Source of the DNA: a virus
DNA length: 64,000 nt
Virus record (IMG/VR): IMGVR_UViG_3300042473_001265
Span: 62,001-126,000 of that record
Reading direction: 5' to 3' (one strand)
Positions 1 to 8,782 of the stretch are shown here, one piece after another. Within the stretch, counting starts at the first letter, position 1, and every line of letters starts with the position of its first letter. The position numbers were made by a program, and so were the translations under genes. The notes beneath the pieces were generated by a model. It made no database searches. It was not told where the DNA came from and saw only the letters and a program-made list of their open reading frames with translations.

Positions 1-705
1 AGTCAGCGGGCCCATTGCGCTGGAAAGAAGAAGCAAAACGAAAGCGCAGAAATGGAAATGGTGTGTGAAATGTGTGGCCTGTGTGAAACACACGGCGATC
101 ATTCACAGGACAACTTGGATGAAGCATGCTGGGACACACACAAACAAGTTGGTATGAAGAAAAAAAGCAACAAAATGGTTCCCAACTGTGTGCCTAAAAA
201 CGAAGAAAAGGAGACCGCAATGACAGAAAATCAAGATGAATTGGCAAGAATACTGGAACTCAGCACAGGAGTAAGTGCAACAGATCGCGTGGAACTAAAC
301 GAAGAGTTTGATCTAATAGAGTCTATCATTGACAGTCTTGCAGATCGCAATGGGGTAGATGCAGAGACAATATGGGAAGACCTCGACTCACTGACAGATG
401 ATGAGTTGTATGTGTTTGCAGTGACTACGCCAATCATGGAAGATTGGCAAAAGGCCAACAAAAAGGATCGTACTGCCGGCATGAGTCAGAAAGCTGTCAA
501 CGCTTATCGCAGAGAAAATCCCGGGTCCAAACTAAAGACTGCTGTAACTACCAAGCCCAGCAAATTAAAGAAAGGTTCGAAGGCGTCGAAACGTCGTAAG
601 AGCTATTGCAGCCGCAGCCGTGGTCAAATGAAAATGCACAGCATCAGCTGTGCTAAAACTCCGGACAAGGCCATATGCAAAGCACGCCGTAGATGGAACT
701 GCTGA
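1..705 (+). CDS. Basic Cys/Arg-rich conserved phage protein, 5' partial
   Basis: The frame is open to the left edge, so the gene starts outside the window; the first internal ATG is at 52. An N-terminal part has paired cysteines (CEMCGLC), followed by a motif I recall from many T4-like phages (HKQVGMKKK..KMVPNCVPKNE). An acidic middle follows, then a basic C-terminal module with YRRENPGSKLKTAVTT, KPSKLKKGSKASKRRKSYC and the terminal ARRRWNC. The C-terminal module resembles a domain known from phage structural neighbourhoods (DUF6321-like, from memory). The function is unknown; the composition suggests a nucleic-acid or virion-interior protein. It is the first gene of a run of tightly packed genes. 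Confidence 0.75.
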   Translation, partial: SQRAHCAGKKKQNESAEMEMVCEMCGLCETHGDHSQDNLDEACWDTHKQVGMKKKSNKMVPNCVPKNEEKETAMTENQDELARILELSTGVSATDRVELNEEFDLIESIIDSLADRNGVDAETIWEDLDSLTDDELYVFAVTTPIMEDWQKANKKDRTAGMSQKAVNAYRRENPGSKLKTAVTTKPSKLKKGSKASKRRKSYCSRSRGQMKMHSISCAKTPDKAICKARRRWNC

Positions 706-706
706 C

Positions 707-994
707 ATGAGACTGTATGAATTTGCATTCGGTTCCGGCGTGGACGTCAATGAAAATCTTCGCGACTGGTTCAAAGATAAATGGGTACGCTTTGGTCCCG
801 ATGGTAAGATACGCGGCGACTGTGCTAGAGGGTCAGAATCTGAAGGCAAGCCCAAGTGTTTGCCACAGTCCAAAGCACATGCACTGGGCAAGAAAGGTCG
901 TGCAAGTGCAGCAGCCAGAAAACGCAGACAAGATCCCGACGCCAATCGTTCAGGCCCAGCAATAAATGTCAGTACAAAAGGAAAGAAAAAATGA
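707..994 (+). CDS. Small basic conserved phage protein with CTS-like N-terminus (DUF5872-like)
   Basis: 95 residues from the ATG at 707, 1 nt after the previous stop. The N-terminus MRLYEFAF resembles the T4 capsid-targeting sequence of internal proteins (MKTYQEFIAE). The body has WFKDKWVRFGPDGKIRGDC, KPKCLPQSKAHAL and ASAAARKRRQDPD, a pattern I recall from the phage DUF5872 family. The next gene overlaps by 4 nt (ATGA), indicating translational coupling. A virion-interior role is an inference; no enzymatic motif is visible. Confidence 0.7.
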   Translation: MRLYEFAFGSGVDVNENLRDWFKDKWVRFGPDGKIRGDCARGSESEGKPKCLPQSKAHALGKKGRASAAARKRRQDPDANRSGPAINVSTKGKKK

Positions 995-2529
995 ACATAA
1001 ATGATATCATTACAGAATCACAACAAAAATGTCCGCACTGTGGTGGACCTGTGGTGGAATATTCAGAACTAGGCGAGGGCAAAAAAGATGCCTGCTACTA
1101 CAAGGTCAAGGCATCGGCCAAAGTATGGCCCAGTGCCTATGCATCCGGTCGATTAGTTCAGTGTCGCAAAAAAGGTGCTGCCAACTATGGCAACAAGTCA
1201 GAAGGTGTGGCGGAAGGCTTATTAAACGAATTCGCACCAGGTGGAGCTGAAGGTGCTGGACCATATGCATATGGTATAGCTCTAAAAGAAATGGCAAAAT
1301 TGTATGCTGAAGGTGAGTTTGATTTAGTTGACGTCAGCGGCATGGACACAACAAGTCAAAACCAAAGTGATGCCGAAGAAATAAACAGCGTAGCAGATGC
1401 TTTTATCAATCGTGGAATGGAAGCTGGTAGAGAAGCATACCGCATGGTTGACACCATGGTGCAAGAGGACATGGATGAATACCTTGACGGCCAAGGATTC
1501 AATGTTGATGCTGATATCCATGTTGCATACAAAAATGACGTTGACCGTTATAATGCTTCTCCAGAGGGTCAGGCAGGAATCGCTGCGCATGAGGCTCGAC
1601 GAGAAGCCTGGCGGCGGTCAAAGCCGGCCAACCAAGTGATAATACAAGCAATTGATCCCAAAGGCAATTTGCCCATTGACAACACTCGCGTAGTGTTTGA
1701 TGCTAGAGAGTTTAACCTTGAGCCTGGCTTTCTTAAATACTCAATTGAACAAGATATTAAAAAGATCAAAAAGACAGCACCCGGTAGCTTGATTCAAATC
1801 ACCTTGGGCGGCAAACCAACTGATATTCAGGGTATTCTTGACCAATATAAACAGCTCAGCAAGGGGCCACACGATGTGGCGGAAAACTTTGCTGATGGGC
1901 GAAATCCCCAAGACAAGGGCGATGCCAAGCGTCACGGTATCAACACCAAGGCCAGTGTAAGCAGTCTACGCAAAACTGCCAAGCAAGGTGGACGCAAGGG
2001 ACAACTGGCACACTGGCTGGCCAACATGAAATCAGGCCGAGCCAAAAACGAAGGTGTGACAGAAAACACCGAGCCAGAAATGTTGTTCTACGCCAAATTG
2101 CCAGAGGGCACAAAAGTATATGCACGAGTAAAAGATGAACAGCAGTTGGCCAATCTACAACAACAGTATCGCGGCGCTGAAATCAAGACTTTTGATTTTC
2201 AGCGTCCTGATGTGCAGAAATGGCTGGAGGCCCGCAGAATCAATCTACGCAAATTTACACCGGGTATGGTACAAACCATGTATGATGTGATGGAAGCAGC
2301 ACACACCACCAATTTTAACGACGACGACTGGTATGAAATCAATCCTGACACCAAGACCATTGTGAGTCAGCGCGGGCCGCAGGCATATCACATGCCGTTT
2401 GGACAGCGACAGATCACCCTGCCCAATGGCAACATAGTTGTCAGAGGCATGCGAGCCAAAGGCATGGGTCTGGACACCGGACTTGGCAAACCGCAACAGA
2501 AAGAAGACGGTACCTGGGGCGCACTGTAA
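991..2529 (+). CDS. Modular candidate internal capsid protein with zinc ribbon
   Basis: 513 residues; ATG at 991 overlaps the previous stop by 4 nt. The N-terminus MNINDIITES looks like a cleavable leader. A zinc ribbon (KCPHCGG...) and a conserved block (YYKVKASAKVWPSAYASGRLVQC) follow. Modules are separated by V-[AT]-E motifs encoded by near-identical 12-mers (GVAEG at 1204, DVAEN at 1873, GVTEN at 2053). The C-terminal third contains YEINPDTKTIVSQRGP. The repeated hydrophobic-x-Glu motif matches the known T4 gp21 prohead-protease preference, so I infer a polyprotein-like head-interior protein; this is not demonstrated. Confidence 0.65.
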   Translation: MNINDIITESQQKCPHCGGPVVEYSELGEGKKDACYYKVKASAKVWPSAYASGRLVQCRKKGAANYGNKSEGVAEGLLNEFAPGGAEGAGPYAYGIALKEMAKLYAEGEFDLVDVSGMDTTSQNQSDAEEINSVADAFINRGMEAGREAYRMVDTMVQEDMDEYLDGQGFNVDADIHVAYKNDVDRYNASPEGQAGIAAHEARREAWRRSKPANQVIIQAIDPKGNLPIDNTRVVFDAREFNLEPGFLKYSIEQDIKKIKKTAPGSLIQITLGGKPTDIQGILDQYKQLSKGPHDVAENFADGRNPQDKGDAKRHGINTKASVSSLRKTAKQGGRKGQLAHWLANMKSGRAKNEGVTENTEPEMLFYAKLPEGTKVYARVKDEQQLANLQQQYRGAEIKTFDFQRPDVQKWLEARRINLRKFTPGMVQTMYDVMEAAHTTNFNDDDWYEINPDTKTIVSQRGPQAYHMPFGQRQITLPNGNIVVRGMRAKGMGLDTGLGKPQQKEDGTWGAL

Positions 2530-2565
2530 CACCCACAGCCGCAGCAGATTCTCATAAGTAACAGT

Positions 2566-2754
2566 ATGAAAGCCAAAGAAATCATCAGCGGAGCAAAACT
2601 ATGGACTGCAAAGATCCGTATTGAAAACCCACGCTATGTTTCTTTGGTTGATGTAACAACCTGGGCTCCCAACGCAGCAACAGCCCGTAATATCTTTAAA
2701 TCCCAATATAATATTCAAGATTGGCACATCGGGTCAATCAAACAAGTTCAGTAA
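2566..2754 (+). CDS. Small conserved phage protein
   Basis: 62 residues (MKAKEIISGAKLW...). The N-terminus again resembles the short leader of the neighbouring genes. The remainder (IRIENPRYVSLVDVTTWAPNAATARN) is a compact alpha/beta sequence that I recall as widespread in uncultured tailed phages. No catalytic motif is visible and the function is unknown. It lies 36 nt after the preceding gene. Confidence 0.7.
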   Translation: MKAKEIISGAKLWTAKIRIENPRYVSLVDVTTWAPNAATARNIFKSQYNIQDWHIGSIKQVQ

Positions 2755-2772
2755 ACTGCTACTAAATACAGC

Positions 2773-3054
2773 ATGAAACAGTTTGTTCGTGTATTGTGTG
2801 ATGTCAGTTGTGACTGGACAGGTACGCCGCCGGTGTACCGTGTGTATGTGGACGACGAATTGTTTGCTGAACGCACCTGGATCTGGCGTGATCAATATCT
2901 GGAAGAAGCGTTGCAAATTGAAGCTGAGCCCGGTGAATACACCATCACATATCAACTGGACAACACAGACACAGCAGTCATCCATGCTGACAACATGCGT
3001 GTGGATTATGGCACAGGCAAAATTAAAAACAATATATTAAGGATCAGCCGATGA
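2773..3054 (+). CDS. Conserved phage protein, beta-rich
   Basis: 93 residues. The block RTWIWRDQYLEEALQIEAEPGEYTITYQLDN is typical of a small beta-sandwich family seen in T4-like cyanophages and freshwater phages (from memory). There is no known enzymatic activity; an accessory virion role is possible. A TAAATA motif at about 2763, 10 nt upstream of the ATG, could be part of a T4-type late promoter. The stop overlaps the next ATG by 4 nt. Confidence 0.65.
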   Translation: MKQFVRVLCDVSCDWTGTPPVYRVYVDDELFAERTWIWRDQYLEEALQIEAEPGEYTITYQLDNTDTAVIHADNMRVDYGTGKIKNNILRISR

Positions 3055-3248
3055 GAGCAGCTGAATTCGTCAAAGAAGACGCCTCCGGAGGCAGCACCAG
3101 TGCTGGCTCCATTGCCCCTGTGGCCATGCCGCTAGGTGGAACGATCACAAGAACTGGTGGCAGTTTCTTTTCTGGTAAATACACAACGGATCCAACACCC
3201 AATACTCCGAGCTATATGAAAAAAGGAAAGAAACGCCGTGCTAACTGA
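3051..3248 (+). CDS. Small Gly/Ser-rich protein with CTS-like leader
   Basis: 65 residues. MRAAEFVKED is very close to the T4 internal-protein leader (M-K/R-x-x-E-F-x-x-E). A Gly/Ser/Thr-rich segment (GGSTSAGSIAPVAMPLGG) and a basic tail (KKGKKRRAN) follow. The composition fits a DNA-associated peptide packaged in the head (inference). The 3' end overlaps the Dps gene by 11 nt. Confidence 0.65.
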   Translation: MRAAEFVKEDASGGSTSAGSIAPVAMPLGGTITRTGGSFFSGKYTTDPTPNTPSYMKKGKKRRAN

Positions 3249-3678
3249 ACAACTAAAAACCTTGCTTGCAAGCCAATTTGCTTACTATTTAAAAGCTCAA
3301 TACTTTCACTGGAATGTGGAAGGATCAGACTTTGCACAACTACACAAATTCTTTCAAAAAATCTACGAAGATGCCTACAGCGCCGTGGATCCCATAGCCG
3401 AATACATTCGCAGTCTAGATGAATACGTCCCGGGCAGTCTTGCTCGTTATGCTGAATTATCAATCATACAAGATCAAACAAAAGTGCCACGGGCCAAACT
3501 GATGATACAAGAACTGCTGGCCGACAGTGAACCAATGATTGCTCTGTTAAACAGTTGCTTTGCTGAGGCAGAAGCTGAAAACAAACAGGACATTGCCAAC
3601 TTCATGGCTGAACGATTGAGTCAGCAGAACAAATATGCCTGGCAATTGCGCAGTTTCTTAAAGGACGCTAGGGAGTAA
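3238..3678 (+). CDS. dps: Dps/ferritin-like iron-storage protein
   Basis: 146 residues from a GTG start inside the end of the previous gene. The ferroxidase-type pattern is visible: YYLKAQYFHWNVEGSDFAQLHKFF, then EDAYSAVDPIAEYIRSLDE, matching the Dps family H-W-N-V-G...F..LH..F...D.IAE signature. Dps proteins form 12-mers that oxidise and store iron and can protect DNA. Its placement among candidate head-interior genes is notable: it could be a virion component or act in the infected cell. Family assignment is firm; location of action is inferred. Confidence 0.85.
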   Translation: MLTEQLKTLLASQFAYYLKAQYFHWNVEGSDFAQLHKFFQKIYEDAYSAVDPIAEYIRSLDEYVPGSLARYAELSIIQDQTKVPRAKLMIQELLADSEPMIALLNSCFAEAEAENKQDIANFMAERLSQQNKYAWQLRSFLKDARE

Positions 3679-3679
3679 C

Positions 3680-4378
3680 ATGGACGAAATCTACACTATA
3701 ATGCAACGCCTGGCCTTGATTGAAGGCAGCATTACTCCTGCCAGTGTCAAAACTGGGCTGAATGCTCAACAAAAGTCGGTGCCGCAGATGCCGGCCCTGT
3801 ACAAAATGCCCAGCCAGGGTCCTGTGTTGGGCGGCAACCCCAATAAAAAAGTTCCAGGCAGCAGCTACATGGTCGGCTCAGGTGAAGGTGTAGACAATCC
3901 AGAAGATGTGTTGGAAGAAGAGGTCACCATCGAAGACCGGTTAGACAAAGTTAAAAAATCTTTTGCCGAGTATCTTGACAGTGTTGCTGAGGAAAAACAC
4001 GACACGGACTTGAAAGAAAAAGTCAAGAATGACAGTGACATCAAAGAAAAAAATACCAAAGACTCCAGCATCATAGCCAAACAGATTGTTGCTGTTGCAG
4101 AAAATCCAACAGAAGAAGATCCTGTTGTTCAGATGCCCACTGCCCCGGTTCAAGAACCCATCTACACAGAATCAGCACCGGTCAAGACACTGGCCTTGGA
4201 AGACGGTCGTGTGTGCGAAATACACGGCGACGAGCGTCGTGGATTTGAAATACGACACAACGGCCGTTCAATGAAGAGCCGTTTTAAAAATTTAGACCAA
4301 GCACACATGGCATTGGAAATGTATCTGGGGCGTGACAAAGCAACAGACGAGTCAGCAGATTATATAGAGGAAGCATAA
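3680..4378 (+). CDS. Conserved phage protein with charged coiled-coil middle
   Basis: 232 residues starting 1 nt after the Dps stop. The N-terminal block IMQRLALIEGSITPASVKTGLNAQQKSVPQ is a phage-specific motif I recall from uncultured Caudovirales. A highly charged, Lys/Asp/Glu-rich stretch (residues about 75-135) follows, and a C-terminal domain (DGRVCEIHGDERRGFEIRHNGRSMKSRF). The stop overlaps the next ATG by 1 nt (TAATG). Function unknown; context suggests a head-interior or scaffold-like protein. Confidence 0.65.
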   Translation: MDEIYTIMQRLALIEGSITPASVKTGLNAQQKSVPQMPALYKMPSQGPVLGGNPNKKVPGSSYMVGSGEGVDNPEDVLEEEVTIEDRLDKVKKSFAEYLDSVAEEKHDTDLKEKVKNDSDIKEKNTKDSSIIAKQIVAVAENPTEEDPVVQMPTAPVQEPIYTESAPVKTLALEDGRVCEIHGDERRGFEIRHNGRSMKSRFKNLDQAHMALEMYLGRDKATDESADYIEEA

Positions 4379-7300
4379 TGATTTTAAATGAGCTGTATAA
4401 ATTAAACGAGTTGAGTCCAGACACCTTGGCCAGTTACAAAAAAGCTGCTGGTGCCGATGCCACTGCTGCTGATGCGGCCGGTGATTATGCTCGTGGCAAC
4501 AAGAGATTCAAGGGCATTGTCAAAGCAACCAAGAAACAGTTTGCCAACGATACCAAAGGTGTGACAGAAAACCGTGAGTACAGTTCAGTGACCAATGCTA
4601 TCACTCGCAGAATCATAACACAACATCCCGAAGTGTTGGCCAAATACGGCCCCGATGTGGTTGGAATGGCCATTGACGAAATTGCAGACTTCGTAGGCGA
4701 TGTTGACGAAATTGGGTCAAGCGATGTTTCGGGCTGGACCAGTCAACTCATTCGTAGTCTGGCTAGATTTCCTCCGCTAAGAGAGCAAGGTGTGGCGGAA
4801 AAGTTAGGCGATAATAGACCCAAACTAGGCAGCGGTCGCGATCGTGGCAAGAGTGTTCGCAAATGGCGCCAGGACCGTGGCCTGGACGAGTCGGGCATGG
4901 CGGGAGGTCATAATAATTCTAAAACAATAATTACTGAGCCAAACAAACGCATACGAATTGACGAATCCTTGCTGTTGCAAGATCCTGTTTATCGCAGTTT
5001 CAAGCAAGTGGGACGCTATCTTGCCGAACGCCGCATGAGCGAAAAAGAAATTCTACAGGTGTTTGCCGACGCAGAAGCAGGAATGACCAACACAGCAACT
5101 GGCACTAATCGTACCATGCTGGGACGCGGCAAAGACAAGGCCACAGATCTTGCAGCCAGTATCAGAGATTCGGTCAACACGGTGTTGAGCGGTGTACAGA
5201 ATTCTGTGCCTGTGTCAGCAGTTGACACTGCTTATGATCAGGCCACTGATGCCCTGGCTGGCCTGGCCGGCGGACAAAAAGGTGCAGTAATGCAGGCGAT
5301 CAAAAAGTATCGCATGCTGGTAAAGAAATATCCCAAGTCTGCTGGATTTGCCAAAGCAGCATTGGTGGCCATTACAGGCCTGGCCACAGGTGGTGCAAGT
5401 CTTCCAGTCATTGCTGGCCTAACCTATGCCCTGGACGCAGCAATCAAAGGCGAAAAACTAAGCAGTGTGTTTGGCAAAGGTGCAGGTGCAGCAGCATTGG
5501 CCTGGGCAGGTCAATCTATTGCTGGTATGTTTGGGGCAGACCCAGCAGCTGGTGCGGCGGCCGCTGGTACCGATCCAGCTGCCGCGGCGTCTACATTTGT
5601 ACCTGGTCCTGACTTGCCTACATACACTGTGCAAGCCGGCGACACACTGAGTCAGATTGCTCAAGCAAACGGTGTATCGGTACAAGAACTAGTTGGGCTA
5701 AATCCACAATTGGCAGCAGACGCTGGCGCAGTAGGTGGCCAGAATCTCAATCCTGATGTGATATTTCCTGGACAAGAAATCACCTTGCCGCCTGCATCAG
5801 GAGCCGACGTTTATGCCGGCGGCGTGGGTACCAATGCCAACACCATGGCCGACATTGCCAAAGGCAATGTGCCTGACAGTTCTATCACACAAACTGGAAG
5901 CCTGGAACGCCTAGGAGGGGTTGACGCTGCTGATGTGAGTCAAGCTGCTGCTGATCCAGGAAAATATTCTGCTCCTATTGATTACAGTCAATCAGGACCA
6001 ACCAGCACTGACTCACTGGGACAAAAATTAGAATACGGCATTCCTGTCAACGACAAGGGTAGTTTTATTCCACCAAACGCTGGTTTGCCCGCTGACGAAC
6101 TGGCCAGACAAACAGCCGCATATGATGCCTGGAAGGCAGACTTTACCAAACGTTTTCCAAGTGCTGAACTACAGCCAGACGGATCTATGAAAGCTACCAA
6201 ACCAGGCCTAGCGCCCATGTATCCATCAAACTACACACCCGGCAGCGGCGGCAGCGGTTCAATAAGACCAAAAGGATTCACAGAATCTGTCAAGTTAATA
6301 AGATTGCCGGTCAGTCAGTTGATTGACAAAAAAACAACCATCTTGAATTGGAAATTGAACGAAAGCATAGGACGCAAGAGCAAAACTGTGAACTTAACCA
6401 CTGCTGGCGCCTACACAGTGTTTGAAAACGTTGACCGATACCGTAAAGCCATCATGGAACTCAAGGGTGTGCCTGGAAGCACACGCCCGGCATTGTATCG
6501 TCCCGACATGGCGGGTGCTCCAGTTGCACCTGCAGCCAAAAAACCCGGCCTGCTGAGCCGTGGGCTCAGCAAAGTAGGTGGTGCACTGAGCACATTTGGT
6601 CGTCAATTTACTACCAACGTGACCAAAGAAAAACTCAAGATGAACTGGCATCAAAAGGGAAAACCCAGTGATTCAGATCAATTGGCTGCTTGGTTGGTCA
6701 CACAAGGCGTGCCACAAGAAGTGGTAACTTCAGTTTACAGTAAAATGGGTCTACCAGTTGCTGCTGCTACAGTAACAGCTACACCAACAGCACCAACAGT
6801 AGCTACGCCAACAGCACCGACAACTGCTACACCAACAGCACCGACAACTGCTACACCAACAACAGCTACCGCCACTACAACCAAGCCAACAGCACCCGCA
6901 GCAGCAGCTGGCAAATTTCCAGGTGAGGATCCACAAGGTGCTGGCTATGTTGGTCGTAGAGAAGTTGCTCGTCGTCAAGCTGCGCGAGCTGCAGGTGCTG
7001 CTAAACCTGCACCTGCCAAGACTCCTAATTTCAGTGGCCCTACTGGATATTCCAGTGTGAATACCACAGTCAAACAACCAGCAAAACAACCAGCTGTGGC
7101 GGAAGGTGCCATGCCAGCGGCAGTGATTCGAATCAAAGAAAAAATTCGTCAAATGTCCGACGCCGAAAAGAAAGAATACTTCCAAGGCAAGACACGAGAG
7201 CAATTGCAACAACTGGCTCGACGACATGGCTACGGCGAAAATAGCAATGTGTACGCCAAGTATGCTGCACAAGGCCTGAATGAATTTGCTCCCGGTTCAG

Positions 7301-8778
7301 GTGGTGGCGACGACGACATCGGCGATGATCCTTACAAGTATCCCACGCCAGAGTCATATCGTCGCAGTGCGGATTACTTTGGTCAATTTGAAGCAGATCA
7401 TTTTGATCGTGAAGACTTTGATGATGCCACTGGCGTGTTCAAAGGCTACTGGGGTGATAAACAGATCGCCTATTTCAAATTTAATAAGCCAACTCAAACT
7501 GGCGGCGACGACCCGGGTCGGGGCTGGTACTATGAACCCCAGTCAGACAGCAGTGACAACACCGGTACTGGACCTGCAGTTGATCGGTCTGATGAACGCA
7601 AGCAACAAGAGTTAGGCATGATCCGTGCGTTTTTAAAATCTGGCAATCGACCAAATCCAGACAGTCAAATTGGTCGATTGATGAAAAAACATGGCATAGA
7701 GGAAGATCTAAGCCGCAGAGGATTCTTACAAGGCTTAGGTGCAGCAGCCGCTGGTGCTGTTGGCGTTGGCGCTGCTGGTTCTGCTCAAGCACGATCAACC
7801 GATGCGTCACGAAAAGAAGATGCTGAGGCCTTGGCATTACTGGCCAAAGGTATGACTCCTGAACAAGTTGCTAAAAAATTAGGAGTTCCTGGACCAAATC
7901 ACGGGCAGACCCATCATATGGGTGGTCGGTGGGCTTCAATCAATCGGGCTGCGGCGCAGCTTCAACGACAACGAGGCGCTGAGATAAAAGAAGGTGTGTC
8001 AGAGTCAGCAGGCGACGAGTTAGAATCCATGTTGAAGTCTGCTGGACTCCCGATCAGGGCCATACATGAGGCTGCTCCTCGCTCCAACCAGATCTGGACA
8101 GGAAATAAGCCAGCAGCTACATTGCCAACAACAACAGCAGCGGCGGCAGCTCCCAAAAAACCTGGATTGCTAACACCAAATAAATCTAAAGAAGCTGCTT
8201 ACGCAGCAGCAAATAAAGCTAAAGCAGCAGCACCTGCGCCAGCAGCAGCAGTACCTGTAGCTGCACCTGTAGCTGCGCCAGCAGCATCTGTGGCTGCAAA
8301 AGAACCAACACCTGATTCACCAACTGCTAGATATAGCGGCAAGACTGGTGAGTTAACTGCTTACGGCGCAGAATTAGCAGCGAAAGAAAAAGCTGATATA
8401 CAAGCTGCCCAAGCAGCAGCAGCAGCAAATAAAGCTAAAGCAGCACCAGCTGCACCTGTAGCTGCGCCAGCAGCACCAACAACGACTGGCATGTTTCAGC
8501 CGCGAACAACTTCACCAGCAACTAATCCAGCAGGTAAGAAAGTAGATATTGTGCAAGCAGCAAACACTGCCATGGCCGCAGGTGGAAATCCAGAAGCCGC
8601 AGCAATAGCTGCAATGAAGGCTAAAAATCCTAAATTAGCTGCAATGATGGCACAGGCAGGATTAGATGATCAAGGTAATGATATTGCAGCAGCACCTGTG
8701 GCGGAAGATTCTCTTGCTGGCATGAAAAGATTAGCGGGCATTGCGTCTGTTAGCCCATACAACAAACTTGTTAACTGA
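4378..8778 (+). CDS. Giant mosaic protein with LysM domain and internal Tat-like signal
   Basis: 1466 residues. It starts MILNELYKLNELSPD, a leader-like N-terminus. Short modules are separated by V-[AT]-E motifs (GVTEN at 4558, GVAEK at 4789, AVAEG at 7093, GVSES at 7993, PVAED at 8695). A LysM domain lies at residues about 415-472 (YTVQAGDTLSQIAQANGVS...FPGQEITLP) and predicts peptidoglycan binding. Thr/Pro/Ala repeats fill residues about 798-845 and Ala-rich repeats the last 200 residues. At residues about 1111-1138 SRRGFLQGLGAAAAGAVG...AQA reads as a complete twin-arginine signal in mid-protein. I infer a virion polyprotein, perhaps ejected; no enzyme domain was recognised. Confidence 0.75.
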   Translation: MILNELYKLNELSPDTLASYKKAAGADATAADAAGDYARGNKRFKGIVKATKKQFANDTKGVTENREYSSVTNAITRRIITQHPEVLAKYGPDVVGMAIDEIADFVGDVDEIGSSDVSGWTSQLIRSLARFPPLREQGVAEKLGDNRPKLGSGRDRGKSVRKWRQDRGLDESGMAGGHNNSKTIITEPNKRIRIDESLLLQDPVYRSFKQVGRYLAERRMSEKEILQVFADAEAGMTNTATGTNRTMLGRGKDKATDLAASIRDSVNTVLSGVQNSVPVSAVDTAYDQATDALAGLAGGQKGAVMQAIKKYRMLVKKYPKSAGFAKAALVAITGLATGGASLPVIAGLTYALDAAIKGEKLSSVFGKGAGAAALAWAGQSIAGMFGADPAAGAAAAGTDPAAAASTFVPGPDLPTYTVQAGDTLSQIAQANGVSVQELVGLNPQLAADAGAVGGQNLNPDVIFPGQEITLPPASGADVYAGGVGTNANTMADIAKGNVPDSSITQTGSLERLGGVDAADVSQAAADPGKYSAPIDYSQSGPTSTDSLGQKLEYGIPVNDKGSFIPPNAGLPADELARQTAAYDAWKADFTKRFPSAELQPDGSMKATKPGLAPMYPSNYTPGSGGSGSIRPKGFTESVKLIRLPVSQLIDKKTTILNWKLNESIGRKSKTVNLTTAGAYTVFENVDRYRKAIMELKGVPGSTRPALYRPDMAGAPVAPAAKKPGLLSRGLSKVGGALSTFGRQFTTNVTKEKLKMNWHQKGKPSDSDQLAAWLVTQGVPQEVVTSVYSKMGLPVAAATVTATPTAPTVATPTAPTTATPTAPTTATPTTATATTTKPTAPAAAAGKFPGEDPQGAGYVGRREVARRQAARAAGAAKPAPAKTPNFSGPTGYSSVNTTVKQPAKQPAVAEGAMPAAVIRIKEKIRQMSDAEKKEYFQGKTREQLQQLARRHGYGENSNVYAKYAAQGLNEFAPGSGGGDDDIGDDPYKYPTPESYRRSADYFGQFEADHFDREDFDDATGVFKGYWGDKQIAYFKFNKPTQTGGDDPGRGWYYEPQSDSSDNTGTGPAVDRSDERKQQELGMIRAFLKSGNRPNPDSQIGRLMKKHGIEEDLSRRGFLQGLGAAAAGAVGVGAAGSAQARSTDASRKEDAEALALLAKGMTPEQVAKKLGVPGPNHGQTHHMGGRWASINRAAAQLQRQRGAEIKEGVSESAGDELESMLKSAGLPIRAIHEAAPRSNQIWTGNKPAATLPTTTAAAAAPKKPGLLTPNKSKEAAYAAANKAKAAAPAPAAAVPVAAPVAAPAASVAAKEPTPDSPTARYSGKTGELTAYGAELAAKEKADIQAAQAAAAANKAKAAPAAPVAAPAAPTTTGMFQPRTTSPATNPAGKKVDIVQAANTAMAAGGNPEAAAIAAMKAKNPKLAAMMAQAGLDDQGNDIAAAPVAEDSLAGMKRLAGIASVSPYNKLVN
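6770..6895 (+). repeat. Tandem Thr/Pro/Ala codon repeats inside the giant gene
   Basis: The coding sequence contains near-exact repeats of a unit encoding TAPTTATP (core CCAACAGCACCGACAACTGC). It forms a flexible linker and is a likely site of copy-number change. A second Ala-rich repeat (GCAAATAAAGCTAAAGCAGC) occurs at about 8209 and again at about 8425. Confidence 0.7.
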
Positions 8779-8782
8779 TTCC

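Noticed and set aside
6751-7272. Minus-strand 173-residue Cys/Ser-rich ORF
   Set aside because: It is the antisense shadow of Thr/Pro/Ala repeats in the giant gene.
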